Shown here in pieces: positions 24,997 to 34,057 of a stretch of DNA of 48,350 bases. Below the pieces are notes generated by a model, which was not told the origin of the DNA, did no database searches, and saw only the letters and a program-made list of their open reading frames with translations. The translations under genes were made by a program, and so were the position numbers. Source of the DNA: Sphingomonadales bacterium (lineage in GTDB: Bacteria; Pseudomonadota; Alphaproteobacteria; Sphingomonadales; Sphingomonadaceae); assembly GCA_025352685.1 (NCBI GenBank), contig JANXSN010000046.1:1-48350 (forward strand). The letters are read 5' to 3'. Numbering within the stretch: the stretch's first letter is position 1; each line of letters opens with the position of its first letter.

Positions 24997-25887
24997 CTAC
25001 GGCTGTGGACGCATGTGTGTGCACGCTCCCAATGACTGCAGCACAAATCGGTAATCCTCGCGCGCCGCTGCGGCATCACCGGAAGCCAGTTCGCCGACGG
25101 CCGCAGGCGGTAACTCACGGGGTAGAAAACAGGCGAGCTGGTACCAGCCGAGCGTATCGCGCGCCGGAGGGCGCGCGGCTTCATCGACGATTTCGCCCAG
25201 TGCAACCGCCCACTGCGGGTCGATACCGGGACGCCGCAGCACGTTGATCGAGACTGGCTTCGCGCTGCTCGTGGTCAGAAACAGCTGTGTTTCACCCTCG
25301 CCGGGCAAAGTACCGGAGCTGTGAAAGGCACTGGCGATGCCTGTGATTCGGGGAGGAGCATTGGGGGCGAGACGATCCGTGATCGCAGCTCGGACGCGGG
25401 TTTCCAGCGGCCCGCTCCAGGCTACCATGGCGTCACGGGCAGCAAGTTGCAGCTCGCCGGGACGCCCGGTTACTGGCAGTCCAGCGAGGATGAATTGCGC
25501 CTTTTTAAGCCGAGGGGTCTTCCGCTTTCCATCGAGCGGCACATCGGCGAGCCAGGCCACACGCGGTGCAATACCACCGCTACCGCGAATCAGCGAGACG
25601 ACATCGCCAGCCAGATAGTAACGATTCGTCATCTTGCTGGTTTGCGCGCTGCTCGAATCGTTAACGGCTATGGCTTCGGTAACGCGCGCGGTGAGGACGA
25701 TCGGCGCATCCAAAAAGACGTCGGCGATGTCGGCATAGCTCCAGGCGTCTGCCGTCGCCAATATCGGCGCCGGCGCAGAAAGTACTGGATTTCCGTAAGT
25801 TAGAGCACCAACCACCCCCATTCGAGTTATCGTAAGCAAGGCAACCTGAACGATCGTCCGTCGTGTTTTTGGAAAGATAGGCTTCAC
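24997..25887 (-). CDS. Secreted hypothetical protein
   Basis: 296 residues from GTG 25887, chosen because AGGA precedes it and because it creates a clean signal sequence: a basic start MKPIFPKTRR, a hydrophobic core and ALTYGNPVLSAP. The mature part contains WSYADIADVFLDAPIVLTARV, TNRYYLAGDVVSLIRG, and a C-terminal region ending ACFLPRELPPAAVGELASGD. I know of no named domain. The composition suggests a periplasmic soluble protein. It diverges from tonB across 206 bp and converges with the SDR gene with 7 bp between. Confidence 0.6.
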   Translation of the reverse strand: MKPIFPKTRRTIVQVALLTITRMGVVGALTYGNPVLSAPAPILATADAWSYADIADVFLDAPIVLTARVTEAIAVNDSSSAQTSKMTNRYYLAGDVVSLIRGSGGIAPRVAWLADVPLDGKRKTPRLKKAQFILAGLPVTGRPGELQLAARDAMVAWSGPLETRVRAAITDRLAPNAPPRITGIASAFHSSGTLPGEGETQLFLTTSSAKPVSINVLRRPGIDPQWAVALGEIVDEAARPPARDTLGWYQLACFLPRELPPAAVGELASGDAAAAREDYRFVLQSLGACTHMRPQP

Positions 25888-26093
25888 TGCAAAATTCCTG
25901 CCCGGGATTTCCTGCACCTAACCTGAGCAAGGGGAAAAGGCGATTGCGCGGGACACGCCTCGTCGGTAAGCCTTGTCAGTATGCCGCGTTCGCATTTTTC
26001 GGCACGGCAGAATAGATAAGGGTCCGAAGCGTGCCGGGCGTTACCGGCGCGAAACGTCCCTCGGGATTGTGTTGGAGGGAGTTTAAGAGCTGA

Positions 26094-26750
26094 ATGGCCT
26101 ACACTGATCCGAAACCGATGGCGCAATCGCGCATCTGGGCGATCATCATCGTCGTCGCCATTCACGTCCTTGGTATCTGGGCGATGTTTAATGGTGGCTA
26201 CGCTTACACCAAGAAAGTGCTGAGGGAGCTTGATGTTATCGAGGTCAAGGAGCCGCCGCCGCCGCCTGTAAAGCTGCCGCCGCCGCCGCCGCCGGACACC
26301 AAGCTGCCGCCGCCGCCAGTGGTTCCACCGCCTATCGTGCAAACCAATTCACCACCGCCGCCGACCGTGATCTTTTCGTCGCCCACGCCGCCGCCTGTCG
26401 TGGTGACAATGCCGGCGCCGCCTGCTCCGCCACCGCCACCGCCGGCTCAGGCTGCAGTAAAAATGACGCCGCGCGGTAGCCCGCAGAGCTGGGTAACGAA
26501 CGATGACTATCCGCCATCGGCCCAACGTGATGCCGTCGAGGGCACGACAGGATTTGCGCTCACCGTCGGCGCAGACGGTCGGGTCACGGGATGTTCGGTG
26601 ACGTCATCGAGTGGATCCTCGCTGCTTGACGATACGGCTTGTCGTCTTTTGATGCGTCGGGCGAGGTTCAACCCCGCCAAGGACGCAAATGGTACGGCGA
26701 TGGGAGACACCTTTCGCAGTCGCTTCAGATGGCAGATCCAAAAAAATTAG
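26094..26750 (+). CDS. tonB: TonB family energy transducer
   Basis: 218 residues. One N-terminal membrane anchor (RIWAIIIVVAIHVLGIWAMF) with the His of the TonB anchor helix, then a proline-rich spacer of about 90 residues with many PPPPP runs that spans the periplasm, then the TonB C-terminal domain (YPPSAQRDAVEGTTGFALTV, VTGCSVTSSSGSSLLDDTAC) ending FRWQIQK. It carries proton-motive energy from ExbB-ExbD to outer-membrane receptors. First gene of a four-gene operon. A divergent gene lies upstream; I found no clear Fur box in the 206-bp gap. Confidence 0.92.
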   Translation: MAYTDPKPMAQSRIWAIIIVVAIHVLGIWAMFNGGYAYTKKVLRELDVIEVKEPPPPPVKLPPPPPPDTKLPPPPVVPPPIVQTNSPPPPTVIFSSPTPPPVVVTMPAPPAPPPPPPAQAAVKMTPRGSPQSWVTNDDYPPSAQRDAVEGTTGFALTVGADGRVTGCSVTSSSGSSLLDDTACRLLMRRARFNPAKDANGTAMGDTFRSRFRWQIQKN

Positions 26751-26813
26751 CAAAAACGGGGCAACGCCCCCCGTCGGATAAAACACTAATCAAGTCATAG
26801 GGAAGAAAAGCAC

Positions 26814-27578
26814 ATGATAATCCAACTCGCTGTCGCTGCCGCAGGTGCCGCGCCCAAGGCCGCTGAATATGGCCTCCTTCCTGCACTGAAGCAGGGTGGC
26901 CCCGTCACAATTGCCACGTTCTCGATCCTGGTGATCATGTCGATCGGCACGCTCTTCATTGCGTTTGTGAAGGTTTATGAGCAGCAGAAGATCATGACAC
27001 AGGGTGTCAAGATCCGTGCGAGCTTTTGGAACCATGCAACGCTGGCCGAGGCTGCTGCCAAGGTCGAAAAGGACACGCCCTATCGGCAGATCGTCGACGA
27101 CGGCCTTCGCGCGCAGGACCAGCACACGCTGCTCGCCGATTCGCAGGACCAGCATGACTGGACGGCAACTGTCATGAACCGAGCGCGTATCGCTATCGAG
27201 TCAAAGCTGAAGGGCGGCTTGTCGTTCCTGGCGACGGTCGGTTCGACCGCGCCGTTCGTTGGTCTGTTCGGAACCGTTATGGGCATCTTGAACGCGCTGG
27301 TGAAAATCGGTGCGTCGGGGCAGGCTTCGATCGATACGGTTGCTGGTCCAGTCGGCGAAGCGCTTTACATGACCGCCATCGGTTTGGGCGTCGCGGTTCC
27401 GGCCGTGTTGCTTTATAACTGGCTGCAGAGCCGCAACAAGCAGATCTCGGAAGAGCTGGTTGCATTTTCGAACAGCGTCCAGGCGTGGTTGTCTTCAAAC
27501 GGTGCCGTTAAGCCGGCGAGCGTGCGCGCAGCAGCAAAGGCCCCTGCCAAGCCAGCAGCCGCTTCCGCCAAGGCCTAA
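26814..27578 (+). CDS. exbB: Biopolymer transporter ExbB (MotA/TolQ/ExbB proton channel)
   Basis: 254 residues. Three membrane helices: near residues 35-55 (VTIATFSILVIMSIGTLFIAF), and the pair FLATVGSTAPFVGLFGTVMG and EALYMTAIGLGVAVPAVLLY, which form the proton channel core with the conserved GLFGTVxG motif. The C-terminus is an Ala/Lys/Pro tail. It lies 63 bp after tonB and is followed by a strong hairpin before exbD. Confidence 0.93.
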   Translation: MIIQLAVAAAGAAPKAAEYGLLPALKQGGPVTIATFSILVIMSIGTLFIAFVKVYEQQKIMTQGVKIRASFWNHATLAEAAAKVEKDTPYRQIVDDGLRAQDQHTLLADSQDQHDWTATVMNRARIAIESKLKGGLSFLATVGSTAPFVGLFGTVMGILNALVKIGASGQASIDTVAGPVGEALYMTAIGLGVAVPAVLLYNWLQSRNKQISEELVAFSNSVQAWLSSNGAVKPASVRAAAKAPAKPAAASAKA

Positions 27579-27594
27579 GTAAATAGATTGGTTG

Positions 27595-27617
27595 GGGCGG
27601 CGGGTTTTCCGCCGCCC
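27595..27617 (+). promoter_or_regulatory. Intercistronic hairpin between exbB and exbD
   Basis: GGGCGGCGG (27595-27603) and CCGCCGCCC (27609-27617) form a perfect nine-pair stem around GTTTT. No T run follows, so transcription probably continues. Such a hairpin can slow transcription or protect the upstream mRNA, which would fit the need for more ExbB than ExbD. Confidence 0.5.
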
Positions 27618-27646
27618 GCAATGACCTCCCACAGGATTTCTGACCT

Positions 27647-28132
27647 ATGGCAATGAATGTTGGCGGCGAAGGCTCCGCCGAAGAACAGCCGATGTCGAAC
27701 ATCAATACGACACCCCTCGTCGATATTATGTTGGTCTTGCTCATCATCTTTCTGATCACGGTTCCGGTCGTGGTACAGTCAGTGAAGATCAAGCTGCCGA
27801 ACGTGCGGCACGACCCGACCGTGACCAAGCCTGAAAACGTTTCGCTCACGGTGCGCGGCGGCGCGAACAATTCGTGCGAAGTATACTGGAATCTGACTCG
27901 TGTGGATTCCAAGGAGTTACTCGACCGTGCGGTTAACAAGCTGAAGTTCGAAATCGCCAAGCAGGGTGGACCGAACGCGCCAGGCATCGAACTACCAGAG
28001 GCCCATGTGCGTGGCGACGTGAATACGCCGTGGCTGTGCATTGCGGGAGCAATCTACAACATGCAGCTCGCCGGATTTCAAAAGGTAGGCTTCATCTCCG
28101 AACCGCCTCCCGGTGGCACTGTACGACTCTAG
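27647..28132 (+). CDS. exbD: Biopolymer transporter ExbD (first copy)
   Basis: 161 residues. A short cytoplasmic tail is followed by NTTPLVDIMLVLLIIFLITV, the single helix with the essential Asp that carries protons, and a periplasmic domain ending GFQKVGFISEPPPGG. Longer than the second copy, mainly in the region around SCEVYWNLTRVDSKELLDRA. Two consecutive exbD genes after exbB are common in sphingomonads and xanthomonads. Confidence 0.9.
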   Translation: MAMNVGGEGSAEEQPMSNINTTPLVDIMLVLLIIFLITVPVVVQSVKIKLPNVRHDPTVTKPENVSLTVRGGANNSCEVYWNLTRVDSKELLDRAVNKLKFEIAKQGGPNAPGIELPEAHVRGDVNTPWLCIAGAIYNMQLAGFQKVGFISEPPPGGTVRL

Positions 28133-28177
28133 GGTTTGTGGACTGCGGTCCCGCCTCATCAAAGGAAAGTTTAAGCC

Positions 28178-28609
28178 ATGGCAATGAGTGCAGGCCAGGA
28201 CGACGGCGAGCCGATCATGGACATGAACACGACGCCGTTGATCGACGTCATGCTTGTGTTGCTGGTCATGTTCATCATCACCATCCCAATCCAGACACAT
28301 GCGGTGAAGATAAATCTGCCTGTCAACAATCCCAATCCGCCACCGTTAATCATCAAGCCGGAATTCAATACGGTTTCGGTTGATCTTAAGAATAATATTA
28401 CGTGGAACGGCTCGCCCGTTGACCTTGCGACACTGCGAACGTACCTCGATACAACCAAGACAATGGTGCCAGAACCCGAGTTGCACATCCAACCCGACCC
28501 TTATTCACGCTACGCCCGTGTGGACGAGATGCTGTCGGTCATCAAACGTTCGGAAGTGAGCAAGGTGGGCTTCGTCGGCAACGAGCAGTTCGCAAACTTT
28601 GCTAAGTAA
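28178..28609 (+). CDS. exbD: Biopolymer transporter ExbD (second copy)
   Basis: 143 residues, MAMSAGQDDGEPIMDMNTTP then LIDVMLVLLVMFIITIPIQT with the conserved Asp at the start of the helix. The periplasmic domain ends EVSKVGFVGNEQFANF. The two ExbD copies differ enough in the periplasmic part to serve different TonB partners or to form a mixed dimer. Last gene of the operon; a terminator follows. Confidence 0.9.
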   Translation: MAMSAGQDDGEPIMDMNTTPLIDVMLVLLVMFIITIPIQTHAVKINLPVNNPNPPPLIIKPEFNTVSVDLKNNITWNGSPVDLATLRTYLDTTKTMVPEPELHIQPDPYSRYARVDEMLSVIKRSEVSKVGFVGNEQFANFAK

Positions 28610-28682
28610 CGCAGCGCACGGGCAAGAGAAGAACACACTCTCGCGCTCATAGCTAAGGCAGGGAGCGTTCGTTGTCGGACAG

Positions 28683-28711
28683 ACGGCGCGGTCTTTTCCC
28701 GCGCCGTTTTC
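28683..28711 (+). terminator. Rho-independent terminator of the tonB operon
   Basis: ACGGCGCGG (28683-28691) pairs perfectly with CCGCGCCGT (28699-28707) across a seven-base loop, followed by TTTTC. It lies 74 bases after the last exbD stop. Confidence 0.75.
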
Positions 28712-28963
28712 TGTATGCCGGGCTTGGCGTTGACGATGGCGGTGGTAGAAGTCGCATGCAGATCCATTAGTGAGGCTCGTTGGCCAGAGGCAACCGAGTC
28801 TCCCAGAGGCGGCTTGCGCAGGAAGGCGGCGACAAAGTCTCGCTCGAATCTAATGCCGAGGCAGCGTTAATTGACCGCAAGGTCCCTGGTTCGAAGGCCT
28901 CGACGCGAAATGAGCAGTGCCGAGCGGGCAGGGATGTTTGCGCTGGTCGCAAGAGCCCTTGGG

Positions 28964-30742
28964 TTACGCTGCCAGCCCTTCGAACTGCAATCGCGCCAAC
29001 CGCTCATATAACCCGCCGCCGCGCGCCAGCTGGTCGTGGCTGCCCTGTTCAACGATTTTGCCACCTTCCATCACCACGATACGATTAGCGGCGCGGACGG
29101 TAGCTAGCCGGTGCGCTATGACGATTGTTGTCCGCGCCCTCATTAGTCGATCGAAGGCATCCTGAACTAATCGCTCGCTTTCGGCATCGAGAGCCGATGT
29201 CGCCTCGTCGAGCAGCAGGATCGGGGCATCGCGCAGGATTGCGCGGGCAATCGCCAACCGCTGACGCTGTCCACCCGACAAGCGCGCGCCGCCTTCGCCC
29301 ATGTAGGTGTCGAGCCCCATCGGTAGTTTTTTGAGAAACTCGGCCGCATTGGCGGCCGCTGCGGCCGCCCAAAGTTCCTCATCGCTCGAGTCCCAGCGGC
29401 CGTAGCGGAGGTTGTCGCGTGCCGAAGCGGCAAAGATCACGGTTTCTTGCGGCACCATCGCGATGCGCGCGCGGGCCCACGAAGGGTCGGTCGCAGGCAG
29501 CGGCACACCGTCGATGCTGACGACCCCAGATGCCGGGTCGTAGAACCGCTGGATCAGCTGGAACAACGTCGTCTTGCCTGCGCCAGATGGACCGACAACA
29601 GCAACGGTTTCGCCCGGCTCGATGTCGAGCGTGAAGTCAATGAGGGCGCTGACATCGGGACGAGTGGGATAATGGAAGACGACATGATCAAAGGTAACGC
29701 GTCCCCGCGCCGGTTCAGGCATGGGTATCGGGTTTGGGGGGGCGGCAATGCCTGGCTGCTCAGTGAGCAGTTCGCCCAACCGTCCAGCCGCGCCTGCACC
29801 GCGGAGCAAGTCTCCATAGACTTCGGCCAGCGCGCCAAATGATCCAGCGACAAGGCCGCCATACAGCACGAACGCTGCAATCGTCCCGCCGGTGATGTTA
29901 CCGGCCTTCACATCGAGTGCCCCCTGCCAGATTACCGCTGTAATCGACGAAAAGACGAGCAGGATGATGATCGCAGTCATCACCGCGCGTAGGGCAATTC
30001 GCCGCCGCGCGGTCCCGAAGACGTTTTCGACGGCACCGACGAAACGGCTAGCTTCGCGACCTTCCTGGCCAAAGGCCTGGACGATCTTCATTGCGCCGAG
30101 CACTTCATCAACCATCGCGCCGACATCAGCGATGCGATCCTGGCTGCTCCGCGATACCGAACGAACCTGCCGCCCGAGCACGATTATGGGAACAAGGATC
30201 GCCGGAATCGCGAAGAGCATAAGGCCCGCGAGCTTGGGCGACAAATAGAGCAACACGCCGATACCGCCTATGGCCATCACAATGTTTCGAAGCGCTACTG
30301 AAATGGTCGTCCCGACCACCTGCTCGATAATTGTGGTATCTGCCGTAAGCCGCGAGGCAATTTCGGAAGGGCGGTTCTCCTCAAAGAAACTTGGTGACAG
30401 CCGCATGAGATTGGCCTGCACTGCGATGCGCAGGTCGGCTACGACACGCTCACCGAGCCATGAAACAAAGTAGAATCGCATGGCAGTCGCGATTGCCATC
30501 ACCAGGACCAGCAAGAGCAGATACTGGAACCAGCGCGCGATATCGTCCGAACCGCTGCCGAACCCTCGGTCGATAATCAACTTGAAACTATACGGTACAC
30601 CCAACGTCGACGAGGCTGCCAGCAGCAAAGCGATTGCCGCCAAACCTATCTGCACAGGATAGTTGGAAGCGATCCGCCAGATCATGAACAAGTTGCCGAT
30701 CTTTCGGCTGTGCGGGGCGACGTCGGTACTGGGTTCGGCCAT
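28964..30742 (-). CDS. ABC transporter, fused permease and ATPase (MsbA-like exporter)
   Basis: 592 residues from ATG 30742 (MAEPSTDVAPHSRKIGNLFM); an upstream extension in frame was rejected since it reaches into the phaZ promoter. Residues about 20-310 form a six-helix exporter membrane domain (PYSFKLIIDRGFG, FFEENRPSEIASRLTADTT). The ATPase domain has Walker A GPSGAGKTT, the Q-loop MVPQETVIF, signature LSGGQRQRLAIARA, Walker B ILLLDEATSALD and the H-loop IAHRLAT. It works as a homodimer exporting lipids or hydrophobic compounds; the substrate is unknown. It diverges from phaZ. Confidence 0.9.
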   Translation of the reverse strand: MAEPSTDVAPHSRKIGNLFMIWRIASNYPVQIGLAAIALLLAASSTLGVPYSFKLIIDRGFGSGSDDIARWFQYLLLLVLVMAIATAMRFYFVSWLGERVVADLRIAVQANLMRLSPSFFEENRPSEIASRLTADTTIIEQVVGTTISVALRNIVMAIGGIGVLLYLSPKLAGLMLFAIPAILVPIIVLGRQVRSVSRSSQDRIADVGAMVDEVLGAMKIVQAFGQEGREASRFVGAVENVFGTARRRIALRAVMTAIIILLVFSSITAVIWQGALDVKAGNITGGTIAAFVLYGGLVAGSFGALAEVYGDLLRGAGAAGRLGELLTEQPGIAAPPNPIPMPEPARGRVTFDHVVFHYPTRPDVSALIDFTLDIEPGETVAVVGPSGAGKTTLFQLIQRFYDPASGVVSIDGVPLPATDPSWARARIAMVPQETVIFAASARDNLRYGRWDSSDEELWAAAAAANAAEFLKKLPMGLDTYMGEGGARLSGGQRQRLAIARAILRDAPILLLDEATSALDAESERLVQDAFDRLMRARTTIVIAHRLATVRAANRIVVMEGGKIVEQGSHDQLARGGGLYERLARLQFEGLAA

Positions 30743-30796
30743 GCCAAGGGGCCTAGCAGCGTTCCCGATCCGTCTCAATCCGCAACGCGGCCCAGT

Positions 30797-30817
30797 AAAT
30801 TGTGCGTTGCACAATTT
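30797..30817. promoter_or_regulatory. 21-bp perfect palindrome in the phaZ promoter region
   Basis: AAATTGTGC (30797-30805) and GCACAATTT (30809-30817) are exact inverted copies around GTT. It lies 43 bp before phaZ and 55 bp before the divergent ABC gene. A weak -35 (TTGCAC, 30807-30812) overlaps the right arm. The inner TGC-N3-GCA core resembles the TGC-rich sites reported for the PHA regulator PhaR in alphaproteobacteria. The palindrome is certain; the binding protein is inferred. Confidence 0.55.
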
Positions 30818-30859
30818 CGGTGATGCGGCATACATCCGTTTTCAAGGACCAAAATCGCA

Positions 30860-32074
30860 ATGCTCTACAACACTTACGAAATGCAACGGAATTGGCTGGC
30901 AGGCGCGTCGGCCATGGCGGGTCTATCGGCAGAGTTGCTGCAAAGTCCCGCGAACCCCTTTGCCTCTATGGGTGGGTCAGTGATGGCGTCCGCTCTTGAA
31001 GTGTTCGCGCACGCCTCGGCACCGCGGGGCAAGCCGACGTTCGGTTTCACGTCGACCCTTGTCGACGGCAGGGAAGTGGCCGTTCACGAAGAAATCGTGC
31101 TTCAAAGACCGTTCGGTCAGCTCAAGCGGTTCGTAAAGGCTGGCGTCGAGGACGCACCGCGTTTGCTGATCGTCGCGCCGATGTCGGGCCATTTCGCCAC
31201 GCTGTTGCGCGGCACGGTCGAACGGATGCTTCCAAAGCATGACGTGTACATCACCGACTGGCGCGATGCCCGTCAGGTTCCGTTGTCGGCCGGTCGCTTC
31301 GACCTCGATGATTATATTGATTATCTTGCGGAATTTCTCGATCATATAGGGCCCGGCGCCCACATGCTCGCTGTCTGCCAGCCGTCGGTTCCCTGTTATG
31401 CTCTGGCATGTCTCATGTCGGCGGAAAAGAACCCCAACCGCCCGAGGACGTTGACGATGATGGGGGGCCCCATCGATACGCGTGAAGCGCCCACGGCTGT
31501 CAACGACGTTGCGACCGAGCGACCACATGCCTGGTTTCGGCAGAATGCGATTCAGATAGTGCCCTATATGTATCCGGGTTCCGGGCGGCGGGTTTATCCC
31601 GGCTTCCTACAACTGACCGGGTTCTTGTCGATGAACTTGGGTAGCCATATGGAAAGCCATTTCGCGATGTTCAAAGACCTCGTGAAGGGGGACGATGATG
31701 CGGCCGACTCGACCAAGGCGTTCTACGATGAATATCGCGCCGTGTGCGACATGACGGCGGAGTTTTATCTCCAGACCATCGAGACGGTCTTTCAGAGCCA
31801 CTCGCTACCCAAGAGTGAAATGTTCCACCGTGGGACCATGGTCGACCCAGCCGCAGTCACCGATATCGCCATTCTCGCGATCGAGGGTGAGCGCGACGAT
31901 ATTTCGGGGCTTGGTCAGACCAAGGCTGCGTTAACCATTTCGACCAACCTGCCCGATGCCATGAAGAAATACCATATTGCATCGGGCGCGGGCCATTACG
32001 GCATCTTCAACGGAAGCAAATGGCGCACCAACATTGCGCCGCTCGTTGAGGACTGGATCGCTTTGCATAACTGA
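30860..32074 (+). CDS. phaZ: Intracellular polyhydroxyalkanoate depolymerase
   Basis: 404 residues of the intracellular PHB depolymerase family (PhaZ1 type), which breaks down native PHA granules to 3-hydroxyacids. The N-terminus MLYNTYEMQRNWLAGASAMA and segments RLLIVAPMSGHFATLLRGTV, DVYITDWRDARQVPL and VCQPSVPCYAL are characteristic; the Cys in CQPS is the nucleophile of this class, in place of the usual Ser. TMMGGPIDTRE and the terminal GAGHYGIFNGSKWR supply further active-site residues including the His. The start has AAGGA upstream. A thiolase that could act in PHA or fatty acid turnover is 0.8 kb away. Confidence 0.92.
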   Translation: MLYNTYEMQRNWLAGASAMAGLSAELLQSPANPFASMGGSVMASALEVFAHASAPRGKPTFGFTSTLVDGREVAVHEEIVLQRPFGQLKRFVKAGVEDAPRLLIVAPMSGHFATLLRGTVERMLPKHDVYITDWRDARQVPLSAGRFDLDDYIDYLAEFLDHIGPGAHMLAVCQPSVPCYALACLMSAEKNPNRPRTLTMMGGPIDTREAPTAVNDVATERPHAWFRQNAIQIVPYMYPGSGRRVYPGFLQLTGFLSMNLGSHMESHFAMFKDLVKGDDDAADSTKAFYDEYRAVCDMTAEFYLQTIETVFQSHSLPKSEMFHRGTMVDPAAVTDIAILAIEGERDDISGLGQTKAALTISTNLPDAMKKYHIASGAGHYGIFNGSKWRTNIAPLVEDWIALHN

Positions 32075-32086
32075 TCGGAACGGCGC

Positions 32087-32569
32087 TCATAGGGCGACTT
32101 CGGCGACCTTGTCCTTATAGTCTTTCTTGGGATCGATGCCGATCAGCATTTTGATGCCTGCAACGATGCTCGATGCGTCAATCCAGATTTGTGCCTGCTC
32201 GGGGTCGAGGCGAATGAGGGCAATTTTGGGATCGTCTTTGCCCTGATACCATGCCGCGATGAAGGGGTTCCACAAACGGTCAATTAACGCGCGGTCCTGC
32301 GTTGTCGACAGATCACCATGGACTGTGGCCCACACATCATGTCCTTTTGACACGAAATGCGCCAGAGCGCGGCTGTGTGGCCCTATTTGCCCGTAAAGGG
32401 CATTATCTACCGATGTGAAGAACCAGATGGGGCCCCCTTCATCGCCTTCGATCTGCGCGGTCATCGGTCGCGCGTGTCCGTCGTCACCTTCGGCAAGGCC
32501 CAGCATCATTGTGCGATCCGACTTCAGAGCCTTCCAGAATTTCGATTTAATTTCGGCACTATCAGCCAT
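32087..32569 (-). CDS. Pyridoxamine 5'-phosphate oxidase family protein (general stress protein 26-like)
   Basis: 160 residues from ATG 32569 (MADSAEIKSKFWKALKSDRT). The split-barrel flavin-binding fold is suggested by TMMLGLAEGDDGHARPMTAQ, GGPIWFFTSVDNALY, HFVSKGHDVWATVHGDLS and DRLWNPFIAAWYQGKDDP, the pattern of the stress protein 26 subgroup. These small FMN or F420-like proteins have unclear substrates. Convergent with phaZ, 12 bp apart. The following 280 bp up to the thiolase end hold an open frame on the plus strand that I do not trust. Confidence 0.85.
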   Translation of the reverse strand: MADSAEIKSKFWKALKSDRTMMLGLAEGDDGHARPMTAQIEGDEGGPIWFFTSVDNALYGQIGPHSRALAHFVSKGHDVWATVHGDLSTTQDRALIDRLWNPFIAAWYQGKDDPKIALIRLDPEQAQIWIDASSIVAGIKMLIGIDPKKDYKDKVAEVAL

Positions 32570-32850
32570 GGCGAGTCTCCGTTCTAACAATAAATACAAA
32601 CGGGTGGCATTCGAGATGGTTGCGTCGGGCAAGCCGAGATATTCGGTTATCGCACGGTGCAGCCGCGCGCCTGAGACTGTTGCTGGCGACGGTCACCTGG
32701 TGGATGACCGGTCCGGTGGAAAGCCCGGACTGGCTCCTTGCGTTTCAACGAGCACCGCCTACGCTCGTGGCTGTACGGGAAACCGAAATCGAGGCGGGTG
32801 ACCGGGCTAAAGCGATCTCCCCGGTTCAGCGCGGCCCGTGGCGGTTTAGC

Positions 32851-34029
32851 CTACAAAACCTCGAATAACCCCGCAGCACCCTGACCGCCTCCAATGCACA
32901 TCGTTATGACGACGTACTTGGCACCACGACGCTTGCCTTCAATCAGAGCGTGGCCGGTCATGCGCGCGCCCGACATGCCATAGGGATGGCCAATCGAAAT
33001 CGCGCCACCGTTAACGTTGAGCCTGTCCATGGGAATGCCGAGCTTGTCGGCACAATAAAGAACTTGCACGGCGAATGCCTCGTTCAGTTCCCACAGACCT
33101 ATGTCGTCCATCTTCAGACCGTTAGCCTTGAGAAGCTTGGGGATTGCAAAAACGGGACCGATGCCCATCTCGTCCGGTTCGGTTCCAGCAACTGCCATAC
33201 CGACATAGCGACCAAGAGGAGTCAGGCCCTTCTTTGCCGCAAGCGATGCTTCCATCAGCACCGAAGCGGATGCCCCGTCGCTGAGTTGCGAGGCGTTGCC
33301 AGCGGTAATATTCATGTCGGGACCGAGGACAGGCTGGAGGCTCTTGAGACCCTCGAGCGTGGTATCGGCACGATTTCCCTCGTCTTTTGTCAGGGTGACC
33401 TCCTTATCGGTCACTTCCTTGGTTTCCTTGTTCACGACCGCCATCGTCGCTGTAACTGGGACAATTTCGTCGTCGAACCTGCCGGCCGCCTGGGCTGCAG
33501 CCGTGCGCTGCTGCGATAGCAACGCATATTCGTCCTGCCGGTCGCGACTGATCCCGTACCGCTTGGCGACCACCTCCGCTGTCTGCAGCATTGGCATATA
33601 GATATTTGCGTGCATCGCGAGCAGCTCGGGATCGGGTGCGACTCGCATTTGCGGCGTTTGGACAAGCGATATGCTCTCGACGCCGCCACCGATGGCGACG
33701 TCCATGCCGTCGACGATAATTTGCTTGGCCGCCGTTGCAATTGCCATCAATCCTGAAGCGCATTGTCGATCCACTGACATGCCCGCAACGCTGACCGGCA
33801 GACCTGCACGGAGCAACGCATTGCGGGCGATGTTGCCGGCCTGATGCCCTTGTTGCAGCGCGCATCCGAACACGACGTCGTCGACCTCGTCTCCGTCAAT
33901 CCCTGCGCGCTTAACGGCAGCCTGGATTGCATGGCCCGCCAGCGTCGGCGACGGCAGGTTGTTGAACGCGCCGCGATATGCACGGCCGATTGGAGTGCGG
34001 GCGGTGGAAACGATAAGCGCGTCGCGCAT
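32851..34029 (-). CDS. Acetyl-CoA C-acyltransferase (thiolase)
   Basis: 392 residues from ATG 34029, which is preceded by GGAGA. Thiolase active-site parts: Cys90 in DRQCASGL (acyl-enzyme), [20 protein letters not shown] with the His, and the second Cys in [17 protein letters not shown]. It cleaves 3-ketoacyl-CoA in beta-oxidation or condenses acetyl-CoA; the NPSP-like N-terminal loop ([10 protein letters not shown]) fits the broad-range degradative type more than PhaA. It is the last gene of a cluster with a carboxymuconolactone-decarboxylase-family protein and a MaoC hydratase, suggesting acyl-CoA catabolism. Confidence 0.9.
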   Translation of the reverse strand: MRDALIVSTARTPIGRAYRGAFNNLPSPTLAGHAIQAAVKRAGIDGDEVDDVVFGCALQQGHQAGNIARNALLRAGLPVSVAGMSVDRQCASGLMAIATAAKQIIVDGMDVAIGGGVESISLVQTPQMRVAPDPELLAMHANIYMPMLQTAEVVAKRYGISRDRQDEYALLSQQRTAAAQAAGRFDDEIVPVTATMAVVNKETKEVTDKEVTLTKDEGNRADTTLEGLKSLQPVLGPDMNITAGNASQLSDGASASVLMEASLAAKKGLTPLGRYVGMAVAGTEPDEMGIGPVFAIPKLLKANGLKMDDIGLWELNEAFAVQVLYCADKLGIPMDRLNVNGGAISIGHPYGMSGARMTGHALIEGKRRGAKYVVITMCIGGGQGAAGLFEVL

Positions 34030-34057
34030 TGGGATTCTCCTGTGGGCGTAAAGGCAG

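Noticed and set aside
26756-26780. ACGGGG...CCCCGT hairpin between tonB and exbB as an operon-ending terminator
   Set aside because: A T run occurs only on the minus strand; on the coding strand nothing suggests termination, and exbB must be transcribed with tonB.
28767-28952. Minus-strand 61-codon frame between the tonB operon terminator and the ABC gene
   Set aside because: No ribosome site, no protein-like pattern, and the plus strand has an equally open frame, so it is chance.
32620-32868. 82-codon plus-strand frame between the stress-protein-like gene and the thiolase
   Set aside because: It overlaps the thiolase 3' end, lacks a ribosome site and shows no known motif.
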